A stretch of 64,000 nt of DNA from Clostridioides difficile CD160 (GTDB lineage Bacteria > Bacillota > Clostridia > Peptostreptococcales > Peptostreptococcaceae): positions 1 through 64,000 of the forward strand of contig NZ_AVHW01000029.1 of the NCBI RefSeq assembly GCF_000449425.2. The letters run 5' to 3'. Positions 51,541 to 60,675 of this stretch are shown in pieces. The translations under genes were made by a program, and so were the position numbers. The notes beneath the pieces are model-generated. The model searched no databases and was not told the origin of the DNA. It worked only from the letters and a program-made list of their open reading frames with translations. How positions within the stretch are numbered: position 1 is the first letter of the stretch; each line of letters begins with the position of its first letter.

Positions 51541-51879
51541 ATGTTAAAAATAGACAAAAGAAAAATACATGATATTAAAAATAGAAAAGAAAATGACATT
51601 AAGTTTAATATTATAGATACAAGTCAAATAACTCAAAACAATGACATTACAGATTTAATGTTGGCAACTGCTGAAATATGTGAAATGGTATTGGATAGCC
51701 AATCAAAACCATCTACCATGTCATTAAAAAATATAAAATTAAATGAAGGAGGAAATAGTATGGCAGCAATTTATGTAGGATTAATAGAAAGAGGTTTAAA
51801 AACAATTGACCAAGTACCTGTAAAATACAGAGAAGAGGTAAGAAAAATGTGTGAGGCACTAGAAATTCCGTTATCATAG
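51541..51879 (+). CDS. Small tail protein fused to a CD1375-like end
   Basis: 112 residues behind GGAGGTAAG. The first 70 residues (DITDLMLATAEICEMVLDS) form an acidic helical protein; the end (MAAIYVGLIERGLKTIDQVP ... EEVRKMCEAL) matches the short CD1375-type proteins of C. difficile phages, normally encoded alone. An internal AGGAGG (51748-51753) precedes an in-frame ATG at 51760, which would give this 39-residue part as a separate product. Roles unknown. Confidence 0.6.
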   Translation: MLKIDKRKIHDIKNRKENDIKFNIIDTSQITQNNDITDLMLATAEICEMVLDSQSKPSTMSLKNIKLNEGGNSMAAIYVGLIERGLKTIDQVPVKYREEVRKMCEALEIPLS

Positions 51880-51935
51880 AACTTTAAGAGTTCTTTTTTT
51901 GTGCTCAAAATAGAGAGTTACATTAGTAACTCTCT
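51878..51935 (+). terminator. Terminator followed by a perfect hairpin, cassette leader 1
   Basis: AGAACT (51878-51883) pairs with AGTTCT (51888-51893) with a T run. Then AGAGAGTTAC (51912-51921) pairs with GTAACTCTCT (51926-51935). The AGAAGGTGATAAATTG start follows. Similar leaders precede the genes at 54169 and 56915. Confidence 0.7.
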
Positions 51936-51958
51936 AACTTAAAGAAGAAGGTGATAAA

Positions 51959-53701
51959 TTGTTAAATGAAGATGCAGTAAAAAAATTAAAAAATGTACCT
52001 AGTAATACTAGTGATAAAATTGAAAAAGTTAATACAAATATAGGAGATACAACACTACTTGAAACAACAGATAAAACTAGTATTGTAAGTGCAATTAACG
52101 AGGTAAAAACTAGTATAGATAGTATAGAGACAACAGCAGATAAAACAACTATAAAAGATACAGATAATTTATTTGAAAGCGACAATGTAGAGGGAGCATT
52201 AAAAGAACTTTTTCAAAATGTCGATAATGGGAAAAACCTAATTGCTAGTGCCATTACCGACAAGGGTATTAATACTAGCAAAGATGATACTTTTCAAAAA
52301 ATAGCTGAAAATATAAATAAATTAGTAAAACTTAACCATCTACCTATATTAAGTAATATAACTGTATCAAATATTAAAGTAGGAGGCTCTTATACACTGA
52401 ATTATACTTGTACAGATGAAGATAAAGATACATTAATTCATAGACTTAAAATAGGAGATAATGATTTTATTTCTATTAATCCTAGTAATAATGACAATAA
52501 TTTTACTTATATAGGAAATGGACTAAGTCATAATACCAGATATACTTGTTACATAGAAGTAAGTGATGGTGATAAAATAGTATTATCTAATCCATTCACA
52601 ATAACTATACCAAAAGCAGAGGTATATGGAGTTAAAATTGATGAAAGTAACAGTAATCCATTAACTTGTGTGACTTACATTGAAAGTTCTCAAGGAGTAA
52701 TACCTGCCAATTCAACTGGTTATGGAGGATGGTCAAATATATACCCTTTTAAAGATATAAAACCTTGTGGTTTTAAGTCTGGAAAGTTATACAAATATAT
52801 TAATCCACAAAATTTTTCTAAATATTTAGATGGAAGTGATGTCATTGGAGATGTTGACGTAATGATTGAGTTTCCAAAAATATATTGGAAGTTTACCACA
52901 ACAACTAATGGTTATGAAATAAGAATATCAGAAGCTAGAATTGATAATAATTATATATGCATGGCTCATACTGTTGGTTCTACTGAAAAAGAAAAAATAT
53001 ATATTGGTGCATATTTAGGGTATAATATTGATGGCAAATTAAGAAGTGTTTCTGGCTATACACCTACTGTGTCAAAAACTATTGGAGAATTTAGATTACA
53101 TGCCCAAGCTAATGGATCTGGGTATCAACAATATAATTATTATTGTATGTTAATGTTACAAATATTATATTTAATAATGTACAAATCTCTTAATAGTCAG
53201 TTACAACTTGGGTTTGGATATACTGATGAAACAGAGGAGTATATGACTACAGGAGGAACAAATTATAATGGAATGATTTATGGGTCTAATGGCAAGAAAC
53301 AAATTAAATTTTTAGGAATAGAGGATTTGTGGGGGAATTATAATCAATGGGTAGATGGGTTTTATAGTGATAATGATTTAAACATGATGATAAGTGATAA
53401 TTCAATATTTAATGATAAGGGAACTGGATATATAAATCGAGGTCGTGGTGCAAATCAAGAATTTAATGGTTCTATAAGTAGAGTTCAAGCTACTAATCAT
53501 GGTGGATTTATAATAAAATCATCTGATAATGGAGCAAGTGATAAATATTATTGTGATGCTGGTGCCTTATTTTCCAATTCTGTACCAATAACAGGAGGAT
53601 TTAAGGGGATTGGGTCAGTTGCAGGAATTTTTCTTTTCATGGTTAGTTATTCTTCTTCATACTCTGATAATAAATTTACTTCTAGGTTAGTGTATATGTA
53701 A
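51959..53701 (+). CDS. Fibre with C-type-lectin-like tip resembling DGR target proteins
   Basis: TTG 51959 behind AGAAGGTGATAAA; 580 residues. N-terminus LNEDAVKKLKNVPSNT is shared with two later fibres. A coiled stalk and an Ig-like domain (LPILSNITVSNIKVGGSYTL) lead to a C-terminal domain of about 350 residues: FPKIYWKFTTTTNGYEIRIS, FLGIEDLWGNYNQWVDGFY and an end GGFKGIGSVAGIFLFMVSYS ... SRLVYM. That order (IEDLWGN..WVDG, GG....AG.F, S.RL) is the formylglycine-enzyme/C-lectin fold of variable proteins in diversity-generating retroelements, such as Mtd. No reverse transcriptase or template repeat lies in this window. Confidence 0.7.
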   Translation: MLNEDAVKKLKNVPSNTSDKIEKVNTNIGDTTLLETTDKTSIVSAINEVKTSIDSIETTADKTTIKDTDNLFESDNVEGALKELFQNVDNGKNLIASAITDKGINTSKDDTFQKIAENINKLVKLNHLPILSNITVSNIKVGGSYTLNYTCTDEDKDTLIHRLKIGDNDFISINPSNNDNNFTYIGNGLSHNTRYTCYIEVSDGDKIVLSNPFTITIPKAEVYGVKIDESNSNPLTCVTYIESSQGVIPANSTGYGGWSNIYPFKDIKPCGFKSGKLYKYINPQNFSKYLDGSDVIGDVDVMIEFPKIYWKFTTTTNGYEIRISEARIDNNYICMAHTVGSTEKEKIYIGAYLGYNIDGKLRSVSGYTPTVSKTIGEFRLHAQANGSGYQQYNYYCMLMLQILYLIMYKSLNSQLQLGFGYTDETEEYMTTGGTNYNGMIYGSNGKKQIKFLGIEDLWGNYNQWVDGFYSDNDLNMMISDNSIFNDKGTGYINRGRGANQEFNGSISRVQATNHGGFIIKSSDNGASDKYYCDAGALFSNSVPITGGFKGIGSVAGIFLFMVSYSSSYSDNKFTSRLVYM

Positions 53702-54168
53702 AAAATTAGTTATTTTAGCATGAATATATAATTCTAAACGATAAATTTATCTAGGTAATAATATAAAACATTTGTTTATAATGAGTATTTAAAAATACTA
53801 TGCAAGATAAAAAGTTATTTTAAGAATGTTATAATCAAAAAAACATTTTACATTATTTATATGTTTGCAAAATATGGATGTGATATAAATGAATTTATTA
53901 ATACTTTTTAAAATGTATAAAAAAACATTAATCATCTGTTAGTAATTCTATAAAGTTAATACAAAAGAAATTTAAGGATTATTTAGATTTGATTGTTGAA
54001 TCTAAATAGCAAAGTTTATAAGAACAGAAATTATATAGAAAGCTAAGATATATTGTCGTGATCAAGAAAGACTTAGTAAGAACTATATTATATAGTTCTT
54101 TTTTTATTGAAAGAAACTAAGGACTATACATAAATATAGTCTTTTAAATAAAAAAAGAAGGTGACAAA
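53702..54168. other. Intergenic region and cassette leader 2
   Basis: No reading frame with a ribosome site is seen in this AT-rich stretch, and I found no template copy of the preceding gene's 3' end. AAGAACTATA (54078-54087) pairs with TATAGTTCTT (54091-54100) plus T run: terminator. AGAAGGTGACAAATTG follows. Confidence 0.55.
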
Positions 54169-56355
54169 TTGTTAAATGAAGATGTGGTAAAGAAATTAAA
54201 AAATGTACCTAGTGATACTAATTCAGAAATTAATAAAAAAACAACTATTAATGATGCAGAAGAATCTGAGACTACAACGTATTCATCAAAAAAAATAAAA
54301 AGCTTAGTAAATACCATAGAAAATACAGCTAATAAAGTAACTATAGAAGATATAGCTAATAATTTTACAAGTGACAATGTAGAGGGAGCACTAGATGAGC
54401 TTTTTCAATCTGTCAGTAATGGGAAAGAATTAATCGCTACTGCTATTACTGACAAAAAAGTACCAACTAATAGTAGTGATACATTTCAAACTATGGCAAG
54501 TAATATTAGTAGTATAAAACAAATGCCAGATATGCCTGATGATGTTGAAGAAGTTTGGTGTTTTTACAATGATTCAAGTGTAAATTCAGTATGTGTAGAT
54601 TCTAAAGATAATATTTATAATGCTAGTAGTGATATGTCAGTTAAGAAAATATCTCCATTAGGAAAAGAAATATGGAGATTTACAAAGCATACACATTTTG
54701 TGAATTCAGTAACAGTAGATTCTGATTTTAATGTTTATAGTGGTGGGGTTGACAGAATCTTAAGAAAAATATCTTCTTCTGGAGATGAAATATGGTCTTT
54801 TTCAGGTTTTAAAAACAATATAACATCTATATGTATTGATTTAGATAATCATATAATAGTTGGAATTGCAGATAGTAGTCTGGTTAAAGTATCATATGAA
54901 GCGACAAAAATATGGGAATACACAGGAAACACTAACAGTATATTATCAGTAGATGTAGATTCCGCTAATAATTATTATATTGGAAGTGCTGATGAGAGTA
55001 TAAAAAAATTATCTAAAAATGGATCATTAATATGGAGTTATATGGACAACATGGGTTCAGTTTATTCAGTGTGTATTGATTCTAACAATAATCTAATAAG
55101 TGGTGGAAACGATAAGATTATAAGAAAGTTTAATCCTAATGGCGAGATAATCTGGAAATCTATAAGCCTTTCTACTATATTTTCTTTAACAGTTAATAAT
55201 GAAAATGAAATATATTGTGGATGTGATGATAAAACTATAAAAAAGATATCTCATAATGGATTAAAAATATATGAATTTATGGTACACACTAATCGAGTAG
55301 AAACTGTAACTTTAGATAGTAAAAATAACATACTAAGTGGTAGTAGTGACAATACCTTAAAAAAATTTCAACAAAATTTAGGTATTCTAGTTACAAAAGA
55401 TAACCAAAGCGAAATACATAAGGTAACTAAATTAGGAACTCTTGTAGAAGAAGTATCTCCTTATCCTGATAATATATGGACAACTAATCTTGATGTTGAC
55501 ATAATCATGTCAACATGTATAGATTTCAATGATAATATAATAAATTGTGATGGATTTGATAGATCAGTAATTAAAACATCACCTTCAGGTGATCTTATCT
55601 GGAAATATAATTTTTTATTTAGTTTAGGTATATATTCAGTATGTACTAATAATGACGGTTTAGTGTACTGTGGAGGCATCAGCAATCTAATGTTTTTATC
55701 TGATCCTGATGTTGTTTCTAATGAATTGCCTTTACATTCAGATATCATTATTAGTCTAGCAATTGATAATAGTAATAATTTAATAAGTGGTAGTTATGAT
55801 AATACTATTATAAAAACATCATTAGAAAGAGACGATACATTCATGAAGTCACTCTGGACATTTACAGGACATACTGATCATATTACTGTAGTTACAGTTG
55901 ATTTACATGATAATGTGTATAGTGCTAGCAATGATAAAACAGTAAGAAAAATATCTTCTGATGGCGTTGAAATATGGAGATTTATAGGGCATACTGATTC
56001 TGTAAATTCAGTATGTGTAGATTCTAAATATAATGTATATAGTGCTAGTAATGATAAAACAATAAGAAAAATATCTTCTGATGGCGTTGAAATATGGAAG
56101 TTTTCAGGTCACACTGATTCTGTAAACTCTGTATGTGTAGATTCAGAGTTTAATATTTATAGTGGCGGATCTGATAGTACAATAAGAAAAATAGCCAATA
56201 ATGGTGTTGAGATATGGAAATCAACATCTTTTACTAAGTCAATTAAATCAATATTATTAGATTCATCTAATAATATTGTTATAACTTATAATCTTAATAC
56301 TATAAGTAAATTGAAAAATACACATGTATTACAAAAAGTAGCTTATTATAACTAA
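54169..56355 (+). CDS. Fibre with two predicted seven-bladed WD40/PQQ-like propellers
   Basis: TTG 54169; 728 residues. It has the same N-terminus (LNEDVVKKLKNVPSDT) and stalk as the previous fibre. From about residue 125 it has 14 blade units of the type VNSVCVDSKYNVYSASNDKT with IRKISSDGVEIWKFSGHT. Seven precede and seven follow a linker near residue 410, which suggests two seven-bladed propellers. The units at 55894-56170 are nearly identical in DNA. Such domains bind proteins or sugars; no enzyme residues are seen. It probably recognises the host surface. Confidence 0.75.
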   Translation: MLNEDVVKKLKNVPSDTNSEINKKTTINDAEESETTTYSSKKIKSLVNTIENTANKVTIEDIANNFTSDNVEGALDELFQSVSNGKELIATAITDKKVPTNSSDTFQTMASNISSIKQMPDMPDDVEEVWCFYNDSSVNSVCVDSKDNIYNASSDMSVKKISPLGKEIWRFTKHTHFVNSVTVDSDFNVYSGGVDRILRKISSSGDEIWSFSGFKNNITSICIDLDNHIIVGIADSSLVKVSYEATKIWEYTGNTNSILSVDVDSANNYYIGSADESIKKLSKNGSLIWSYMDNMGSVYSVCIDSNNNLISGGNDKIIRKFNPNGEIIWKSISLSTIFSLTVNNENEIYCGCDDKTIKKISHNGLKIYEFMVHTNRVETVTLDSKNNILSGSSDNTLKKFQQNLGILVTKDNQSEIHKVTKLGTLVEEVSPYPDNIWTTNLDVDIIMSTCIDFNDNIINCDGFDRSVIKTSPSGDLIWKYNFLFSLGIYSVCTNNDGLVYCGGISNLMFLSDPDVVSNELPLHSDIIISLAIDNSNNLISGSYDNTIIKTSLERDDTFMKSLWTFTGHTDHITVVTVDLHDNVYSASNDKTVRKISSDGVEIWRFIGHTDSVNSVCVDSKYNVYSASNDKTIRKISSDGVEIWKFSGHTDSVNSVCVDSEFNIYSGGSDSTIRKIANNGVEIWKSTSFTKSIKSILLDSSNNIVITYNLNTISKLKNTHVLQKVAYYN

Positions 56356-56372
56356 TTTTAGGAGGAAATAGA

Positions 56373-56705
56373 ATGCAAAAATACTTAACAGGATTGGAAC
56401 ATAAGGAAGGTAACATTTATAAAGTGAATTTAATACATAATATGCCATTTGATAAAGTTAATGGCTTAGGAAAATCAGCTCAAGAATTGGAATTGAATGG
56501 TGTTCTAATTGACACATTAATTGAAGCTGAACATAAGGAAGGGTTTGCATCTATTATGTATGTAGATAAGACAACAAAAGAGATTACATATGAGTATGTA
56601 GAAATACCATTGACACCAGAACAAGAAGCTCTAAAGAAAGTCAAAGAATTAGAATTAGAAAATGCTAATACAAACTACGCACTAATGATGGGAGGATTAA
56701 TATAA
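56373..56705 (+). CDS. Fibre-associated small protein, 110 residues
   Basis: Behind TAGGAGGAAA. MQKYLTGLEHKEGNIYKVNL begins a small beta part; the end (ELELENANTNYALMMGGLI) is a helix typical of short proteins placed after clostridial phage fibres. Its stop overlaps the next start (TAATG). Confidence 0.6.
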   Translation: MQKYLTGLEHKEGNIYKVNLIHNMPFDKVNGLGKSAQELELNGVLIDTLIEAEHKEGFASIMYVDKTTKEITYEYVEIPLTPEQEALKKVKELELENANTNYALMMGGLI

Positions 56706-56842
56706 TGTTAGGATTTGAAAAAATAAAATACTATTATAATAATAACATGTGGACTAAAGAAATGGTTAAAAATGCAGTACTTAAAGAAAAGATAACAGCG
56801 AAGGAATATAAAGAAATAATAGGCGAGGACTATATAGCATAG
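56705..56842 (+). CDS. XkdX family protein, 45 residues
   Basis: MLGFEKIKYYYNNNMWTKEM is followed by VKNAVLKEKITAKEYKEIIG and EDY, the full XkdX pattern (aromatic start, W, then K-IT-x-E-Y-x-x-I-x-G). Coupled by start/stop overlap to the preceding gene. Its end lies in the weak terminator before cassette leader 3. Confidence 0.8.
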   Translation: MLGFEKIKYYYNNNMWTKEMVKNAVLKEKITAKEYKEIIGEDYIA

Positions 56843-56914
56843 TTCTTTTTTTATTGAAATAAACTGAGAAGCATATTTATATGTAGTTCTTTAAATAAAA
56901 AAGAAGGTGATAAA

Positions 56915-59242
56915 TTGTTAAATGAAGATGTAGTAAAAAACATTAATAGATTAGATAAAGAGCAGGATGACATTAATTTAGAACTTAGTAAAAAAGCAAG
57001 TAAGGAAGATTTAGAAAAAGTAATACAAAATGGTACTAATGTAGCTGTATCTAAAGATATTTCAACAAGTGATTGGATACTAGAAGAAAGTACATATACA
57101 ACTATAATTGAACATAACCTTGTAACTAGAAAAGTACTTATAAGCTTAATTGATAAAACTACTAATAACAATGTATTTTGTTCATATAAAATTTTAGATG
57201 ATAATAGGATAAAAGTTTTTAATGAAACCAATGATGAGCTTGAATGTATAGTTGTAAATGGAAACTCAGCTATAAATATGACTTCAGCAACTATTGATGA
57301 TAAGAGAAGTACTGAAACAACCACTTATTCTTCTATAAAGATAGAAGCTTTATTAAAATCCTTAGAAAATAAAATTGATGATATAGAAAATCTCAAGGAA
57401 GTTGACAATATAAAATGTAGTACAGATATAGGAGAATATACTATAGAAAATAGTAAGAAAGGTTATCTAACTAATTTTAATATAGAAGGAAAGACTCTAA
57501 TTGATTTATGGGGAAAAACTAGTTCAGATTTTTCTTTATGGAAAACCACTTTTTTAGATGGAAAAATAAACATACTAACAGAAAATGATATAAGATATTC
57601 TAATTTTTTTACTACCAATTATACTTTATATAAACCAGATACTATATATACAATAATAGTTGATGTTGATAAAAATACTTTACCTAGTACAAGTGGAATA
57701 TATATTCATAGTTTAGGAGAAGAAAATTCAGTATTTATTCCTAATCTGACAAATATAGCTATATTAGGAGGAGTGATTGGGAAATTCAGATATACATTTA
57801 CAACAATATCAGACTTAAGTGATTGTAATGTGGCCTTAAGGAGTGTTTTAGATAATGATACACTTGCATCTGGTTATGAAGTAAGTTTGAAAATTACCAT
57901 ATTAGAAGGAAATTATACAGATATTAATATAAATTACTCTAATGAACTATTAAGTGTTGGGCAAAGAGATAAAGTGGAGCTTTTAAGTTATCCATATAGT
58001 GGAATTAATATCTTTAATAAGAATGCCAATTTTAAAGATAATTATATTTTACAATATCTTAATGGAGAGGAACTTATTTCTGAGGCTAGTAATCATAAAT
58101 ATACATTAGACTATATAGAAATAGAACCAAATACAGAGTATACTTTTTATAATTGTAGTAGAAATATTTGTTGGTATGATATAAATAAAAGTTTTATTCC
58201 AACACCATTAAATGAAAGAATAATAGGAGATAAAGATATTTTTTATGTTGCTAGAAGCCCTAAAAATGCAAAGTATCTAAGAGTTACTATAATAAAAGAT
58301 TTGCATGATGATGGTAATAAAACAATTATAACTAAAGGAAATAAATATGATAAAAAGAAAATTCCTTATACATTAAGAAGCTTACCAAATGGAATAAGAG
58401 ATAAAATAGTCTACAAAAATGGTTCATATAAACTAATACAAAGATGTGAAGAAATAGTTTTTAATGGTAATGAAAATTGGATAGAAGTTCATGGAATGTA
58501 TGAGTTTAGATTAAATTTAGATATATCTGTATTAAGATTAGATATGTCTAAGTTTGTAACTAACTTATACAAGCAATCTCATGTAGACTATATATATAAT
58601 GTTCAAACTGAATCAGCATTATCTATATCAACAGAAAATGGAATAGGTGTAATAGATATAGTAGATACTTCAATATCTCCTTTTAACATTGCTAACTTTA
58701 AAGAAAAATTAAAGAAAAATCCTTTGAAAATAATTTATGAATTAGAAACACCAAGAGAAATTAAACTTAGTCTACTAAATTTGGAGCAATATGATAATCA
58801 AACTAGATTTATTTGTAACTCAGGCATTGCGATACCAAATATTAGTTTTGAAAGGACACAAAATTTAGGTAGCCATATAGAAGTTATTAGAGAGAATTTA
58901 AAATCAATAATTAAAACTGAAAGTAATATTGATTTTAAATTTATAAATGGATGGGATAAAGTGTGGCAATCAGCTACTATTACAAAGGTAGGAAAGTATT
59001 TATTTATAAACATGATTGTAACAAAAAATACATCAGCTACTGTTTTAGAAGAAGCAATAATTAAATTACCTTTAGGAATATCAAGACAAAACTATTCTTG
59101 TCCAGTTATGAATTCTTCTTGTGAACAAGTTGACACTGTAGGGATAGCTTGTGTAAATAATACTATACTAATGTTAACTCCAGGTCATGATATTACGAAT
59201 AAAGGAATTTTAATTAGTGTTGTTGTAAATTTGGAGGTCTAA
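56915..59242 (+). CDS. Third fibre of the shared-N-terminus set
   Basis: TTG 56915 behind AAGAAGGTGATAAA; 775 residues. It starts LNEDVVKNINRLDKEQDDIN, with a module also present in the large fibre (WILEESTYTTIIEHNLVTRK). The middle is beta-rich with carbohydrate-binding-like segments (YTFTTISDLSDCNVALRSVL; YIEIEPNTEYTFYNCSRNIC). The end is a beta-sandwich tip (WQSATITKVGKYLFINMIVT). It is the last large fibre before lysis. Ligand unknown. Confidence 0.65.
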   Translation: MLNEDVVKNINRLDKEQDDINLELSKKASKEDLEKVIQNGTNVAVSKDISTSDWILEESTYTTIIEHNLVTRKVLISLIDKTTNNNVFCSYKILDDNRIKVFNETNDELECIVVNGNSAINMTSATIDDKRSTETTTYSSIKIEALLKSLENKIDDIENLKEVDNIKCSTDIGEYTIENSKKGYLTNFNIEGKTLIDLWGKTSSDFSLWKTTFLDGKINILTENDIRYSNFFTTNYTLYKPDTIYTIIVDVDKNTLPSTSGIYIHSLGEENSVFIPNLTNIAILGGVIGKFRYTFTTISDLSDCNVALRSVLDNDTLASGYEVSLKITILEGNYTDININYSNELLSVGQRDKVELLSYPYSGINIFNKNANFKDNYILQYLNGEELISEASNHKYTLDYIEIEPNTEYTFYNCSRNICWYDINKSFIPTPLNERIIGDKDIFYVARSPKNAKYLRVTIIKDLHDDGNKTIITKGNKYDKKKIPYTLRSLPNGIRDKIVYKNGSYKLIQRCEEIVFNGNENWIEVHGMYEFRLNLDISVLRLDMSKFVTNLYKQSHVDYIYNVQTESALSISTENGIGVIDIVDTSISPFNIANFKEKLKKNPLKIIYELETPREIKLSLLNLEQYDNQTRFICNSGIAIPNISFERTQNLGSHIEVIRENLKSIIKTESNIDFKFINGWDKVWQSATITKVGKYLFINMIVTKNTSATVLEEAIIKLPLGISRQNYSCPVMNSSCEQVDTVGIACVNNTILMLTPGHDITNKGILISVVVNLEV

Positions 59243-59245
59243 AGT

Positions 59246-59581
59246 ATGGATAAAATGAAATTTAAAATAATAAAAGAGCATAATTTCTCAAAAGAAGAAA
59301 TTGACAACATAGAAATTGACAATTTTTTTATTACAGGTAATGGACAATTATGGACTCCTTTAATAAGCAAAGAAGGAGAGCTAATTAAGACAGGTGAACA
59401 ATCTTATAACGAATGGTTAGAATTACAAAAGAATCCACCTAATCCAGAACCATCAATTGAAGAAATAAATGCAAATAAAATCACAGTTTTAATAGAAAAT
59501 CAAAAGGAGCAAGATAATCTTTTAATAGATAATGCTTATAGAATCGCTATGTTAGAACTTAACACAAACAATGTGTTATAA
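59246..59581 (+). CDS. Fibre-associated small protein, 111 residues
   Basis: It starts within 4 nt of the fibre stop, behind TTGGAGGTC. MDKMKFKIIKEHNFSKEEID, then a beta part, then a helical end (VLIENQKEQDNLLIDNAYRI). Same kind as the gene at 56373, likely a tail accessory protein. Confidence 0.55.
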   Translation: MDKMKFKIIKEHNFSKEEIDNIEIDNFFITGNGQLWTPLISKEGELIKTGEQSYNEWLELQKNPPNPEPSIEEINANKITVLIENQKEQDNLLIDNAYRIAMLELNTNNVL

Positions 59582-59607
59582 AATTATAAAAACTTGGAGG
59601 AAAGAAT

Positions 59608-59778
59608 ATGTATAATATTTTAAAAAGAATGATTGAGCAAAAGAGCTTTGATACTAAAGAGAAATTACAAACTAAGTTGGATGTATTTTATGCTATGAAT
59701 AGGATAAAAGAAAGTGAGTACACAGAGTTAACGACTTTATTAAATAAAGAAGGAACAGTAGTAGAGCCAACAATATAG
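59608..59778 (+). CDS. Small protein, 56 residues, XkdX-like position
   Basis: ATG 59608 follows TTGGAGGAAAG. MYNILKRMIEQKSFDTKEKL ... FYAMNRIKESEYTELTTLLN is helical and matches the general pattern of the short proteins after fibres. Family uncertain. Confidence 0.6.
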   Translation: MYNILKRMIEQKSFDTKEKLQTKLDVFYAMNRIKESEYTELTTLLNKEGTVVEPTI

Positions 59779-59805
59779 GTTCTTTTTTTATGTTTAAATT
59801 TAGAG

Positions 59806-59828
59806 GGCTGACTAATCTCAGCCTTTTT
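59806..59828 (+). terminator. Terminator between tail and lysis genes
   Basis: GGCTGA (59806-59811) pairs with TCAGCC (59818-59823), followed by TTTTTA. Confidence 0.75.
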
Positions 59829-59851
59829 ATTTATTGAAAGGAGTGGTAATT

Positions 59852-60664
59852 TTGAACATAAAAACATTAACAATCCATGCAGGTCATAATCCAGATTATA
59901 AGGTCGGCTCTGGAGCAGTAGGTAATATAAAAGAATCTACAGAGGCAAGAAATGTACTAAAATATCTAATATCTTTAACTCAAAAAGAGTGTAAAGTATA
60001 TGATTGTACTTGTAATGATGGAACTTCTCAGAGTGATATATTGAATAAAATTATAGCTAAATGTAATTCATATAACTCAGATTTAAATGTAAGTGTTCAT
60101 TTTAACTCAGGTGGAGGTAGAGGTGTAGAAGTCTTAGTATATAATTTAAATGACAAAGAAACCGTTGAAATAGCTTCAAGAATTTGTGAACAAATAACAA
60201 AAACTTACCATGCTAAATGGGATAAAGCTTTTAAAAACAGAGGTGTCAAAGAAAAGAAAACTCTAGCATTTTTAAGAAGAACAAAAGCAAAATCACTTTT
60301 AGTTGAATGTTGCTTTGTAGATACAGATGATACTAAAAATTATAATGCTAAAGATATGGCCATAGATATTGCCGAAGGAATATTTAATAAACCTATAAAT
60401 CAAACACAGGAGGAAAAAATGAAATATACAATAGTTTATGAAGGAGAAGTTGATAAAGCTATAGCTAATGTAATGGCCATAAATTATAAATCTTATGAAG
60501 TCTATGTATGTGAGTTAAAAAATTACATACCTGGCCATTGTCAAAACCTTTATGTAATAGGTTCAGCCAGTGACAAAATTAAGACTAGTGAAAGATTCAC
60601 TAAGTTACAAGGTGATGACAGATGGGCTACACTTTATAAAGTATTAGATTTTATAGGGAAGTAG
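59852..60664 (+). CDS. Endolysin: N-acetylmuramoyl-L-alanine amidase (Amidase_3)
   Basis: TTG 59852 follows AAAGGAGTG at the right spacing. Residues 1-180 are a zinc amidase with ligands and catalytic residues in order: HAGHNPD (His), STEARN (Glu), NVSVHFNSGG (His) and SLLVECCFVD (Glu). The C-terminal 81 residues (MKYTIVYEGEVDKAIANVMA ... LYVIGSASDKIK) fit the CD27L/CTP1L wall-targeting domain. It cleaves the stem-peptide bond of peptidoglycan at lysis. An internal start for the C-terminal domain is listed separately. Confidence 0.85.
   Translation: MNIKTLTIHAGHNPDYKVGSGAVGNIKESTEARNVLKYLISLTQKECKVYDCTCNDGTSQSDILNKIIAKCNSYNSDLNVSVHFNSGGGRGVEVLVYNLNDKETVEIASRICEQITKTYHAKWDKAFKNRGVKEKKTLAFLRRTKAKSLLVECCFVDTDDTKNYNAKDMAIDIAEGIFNKPINQTQEEKMKYTIVYEGEVDKAIANVMAINYKSYEVYVCELKNYIPGHCQNLYVIGSASDKIKTSERFTKLQGDDRWATLYKVLDFIGK
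60419..60664 (+). CDS. Nested C-terminal domain product of the amidase
   Basis: AGGAGG at 60408-60413 and an in-frame ATG at 60419 lie exactly at the domain border, and would give an 81-residue wall-binding polypeptide. Secondary translation products of this kind are described for the related endolysins CTP1L and CD27L, where they pair with the full enzyme. Here it is inferred from the ribosome site. Confidence 0.65.
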   Translation: MKYTIVYEGEVDKAIANVMAINYKSYEVYVCELKNYIPGHCQNLYVIGSASDKIKTSERFTKLQGDDRWATLYKVLDFIGK

Positions 60665-60675
60665 GAGGTAATGAA

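Noticed and set aside
53702-54168. DGR template repeat after the C-lectin fibre
   Set aside because: I compared it by eye with the gene's last 120 bases and saw no matching stretch.
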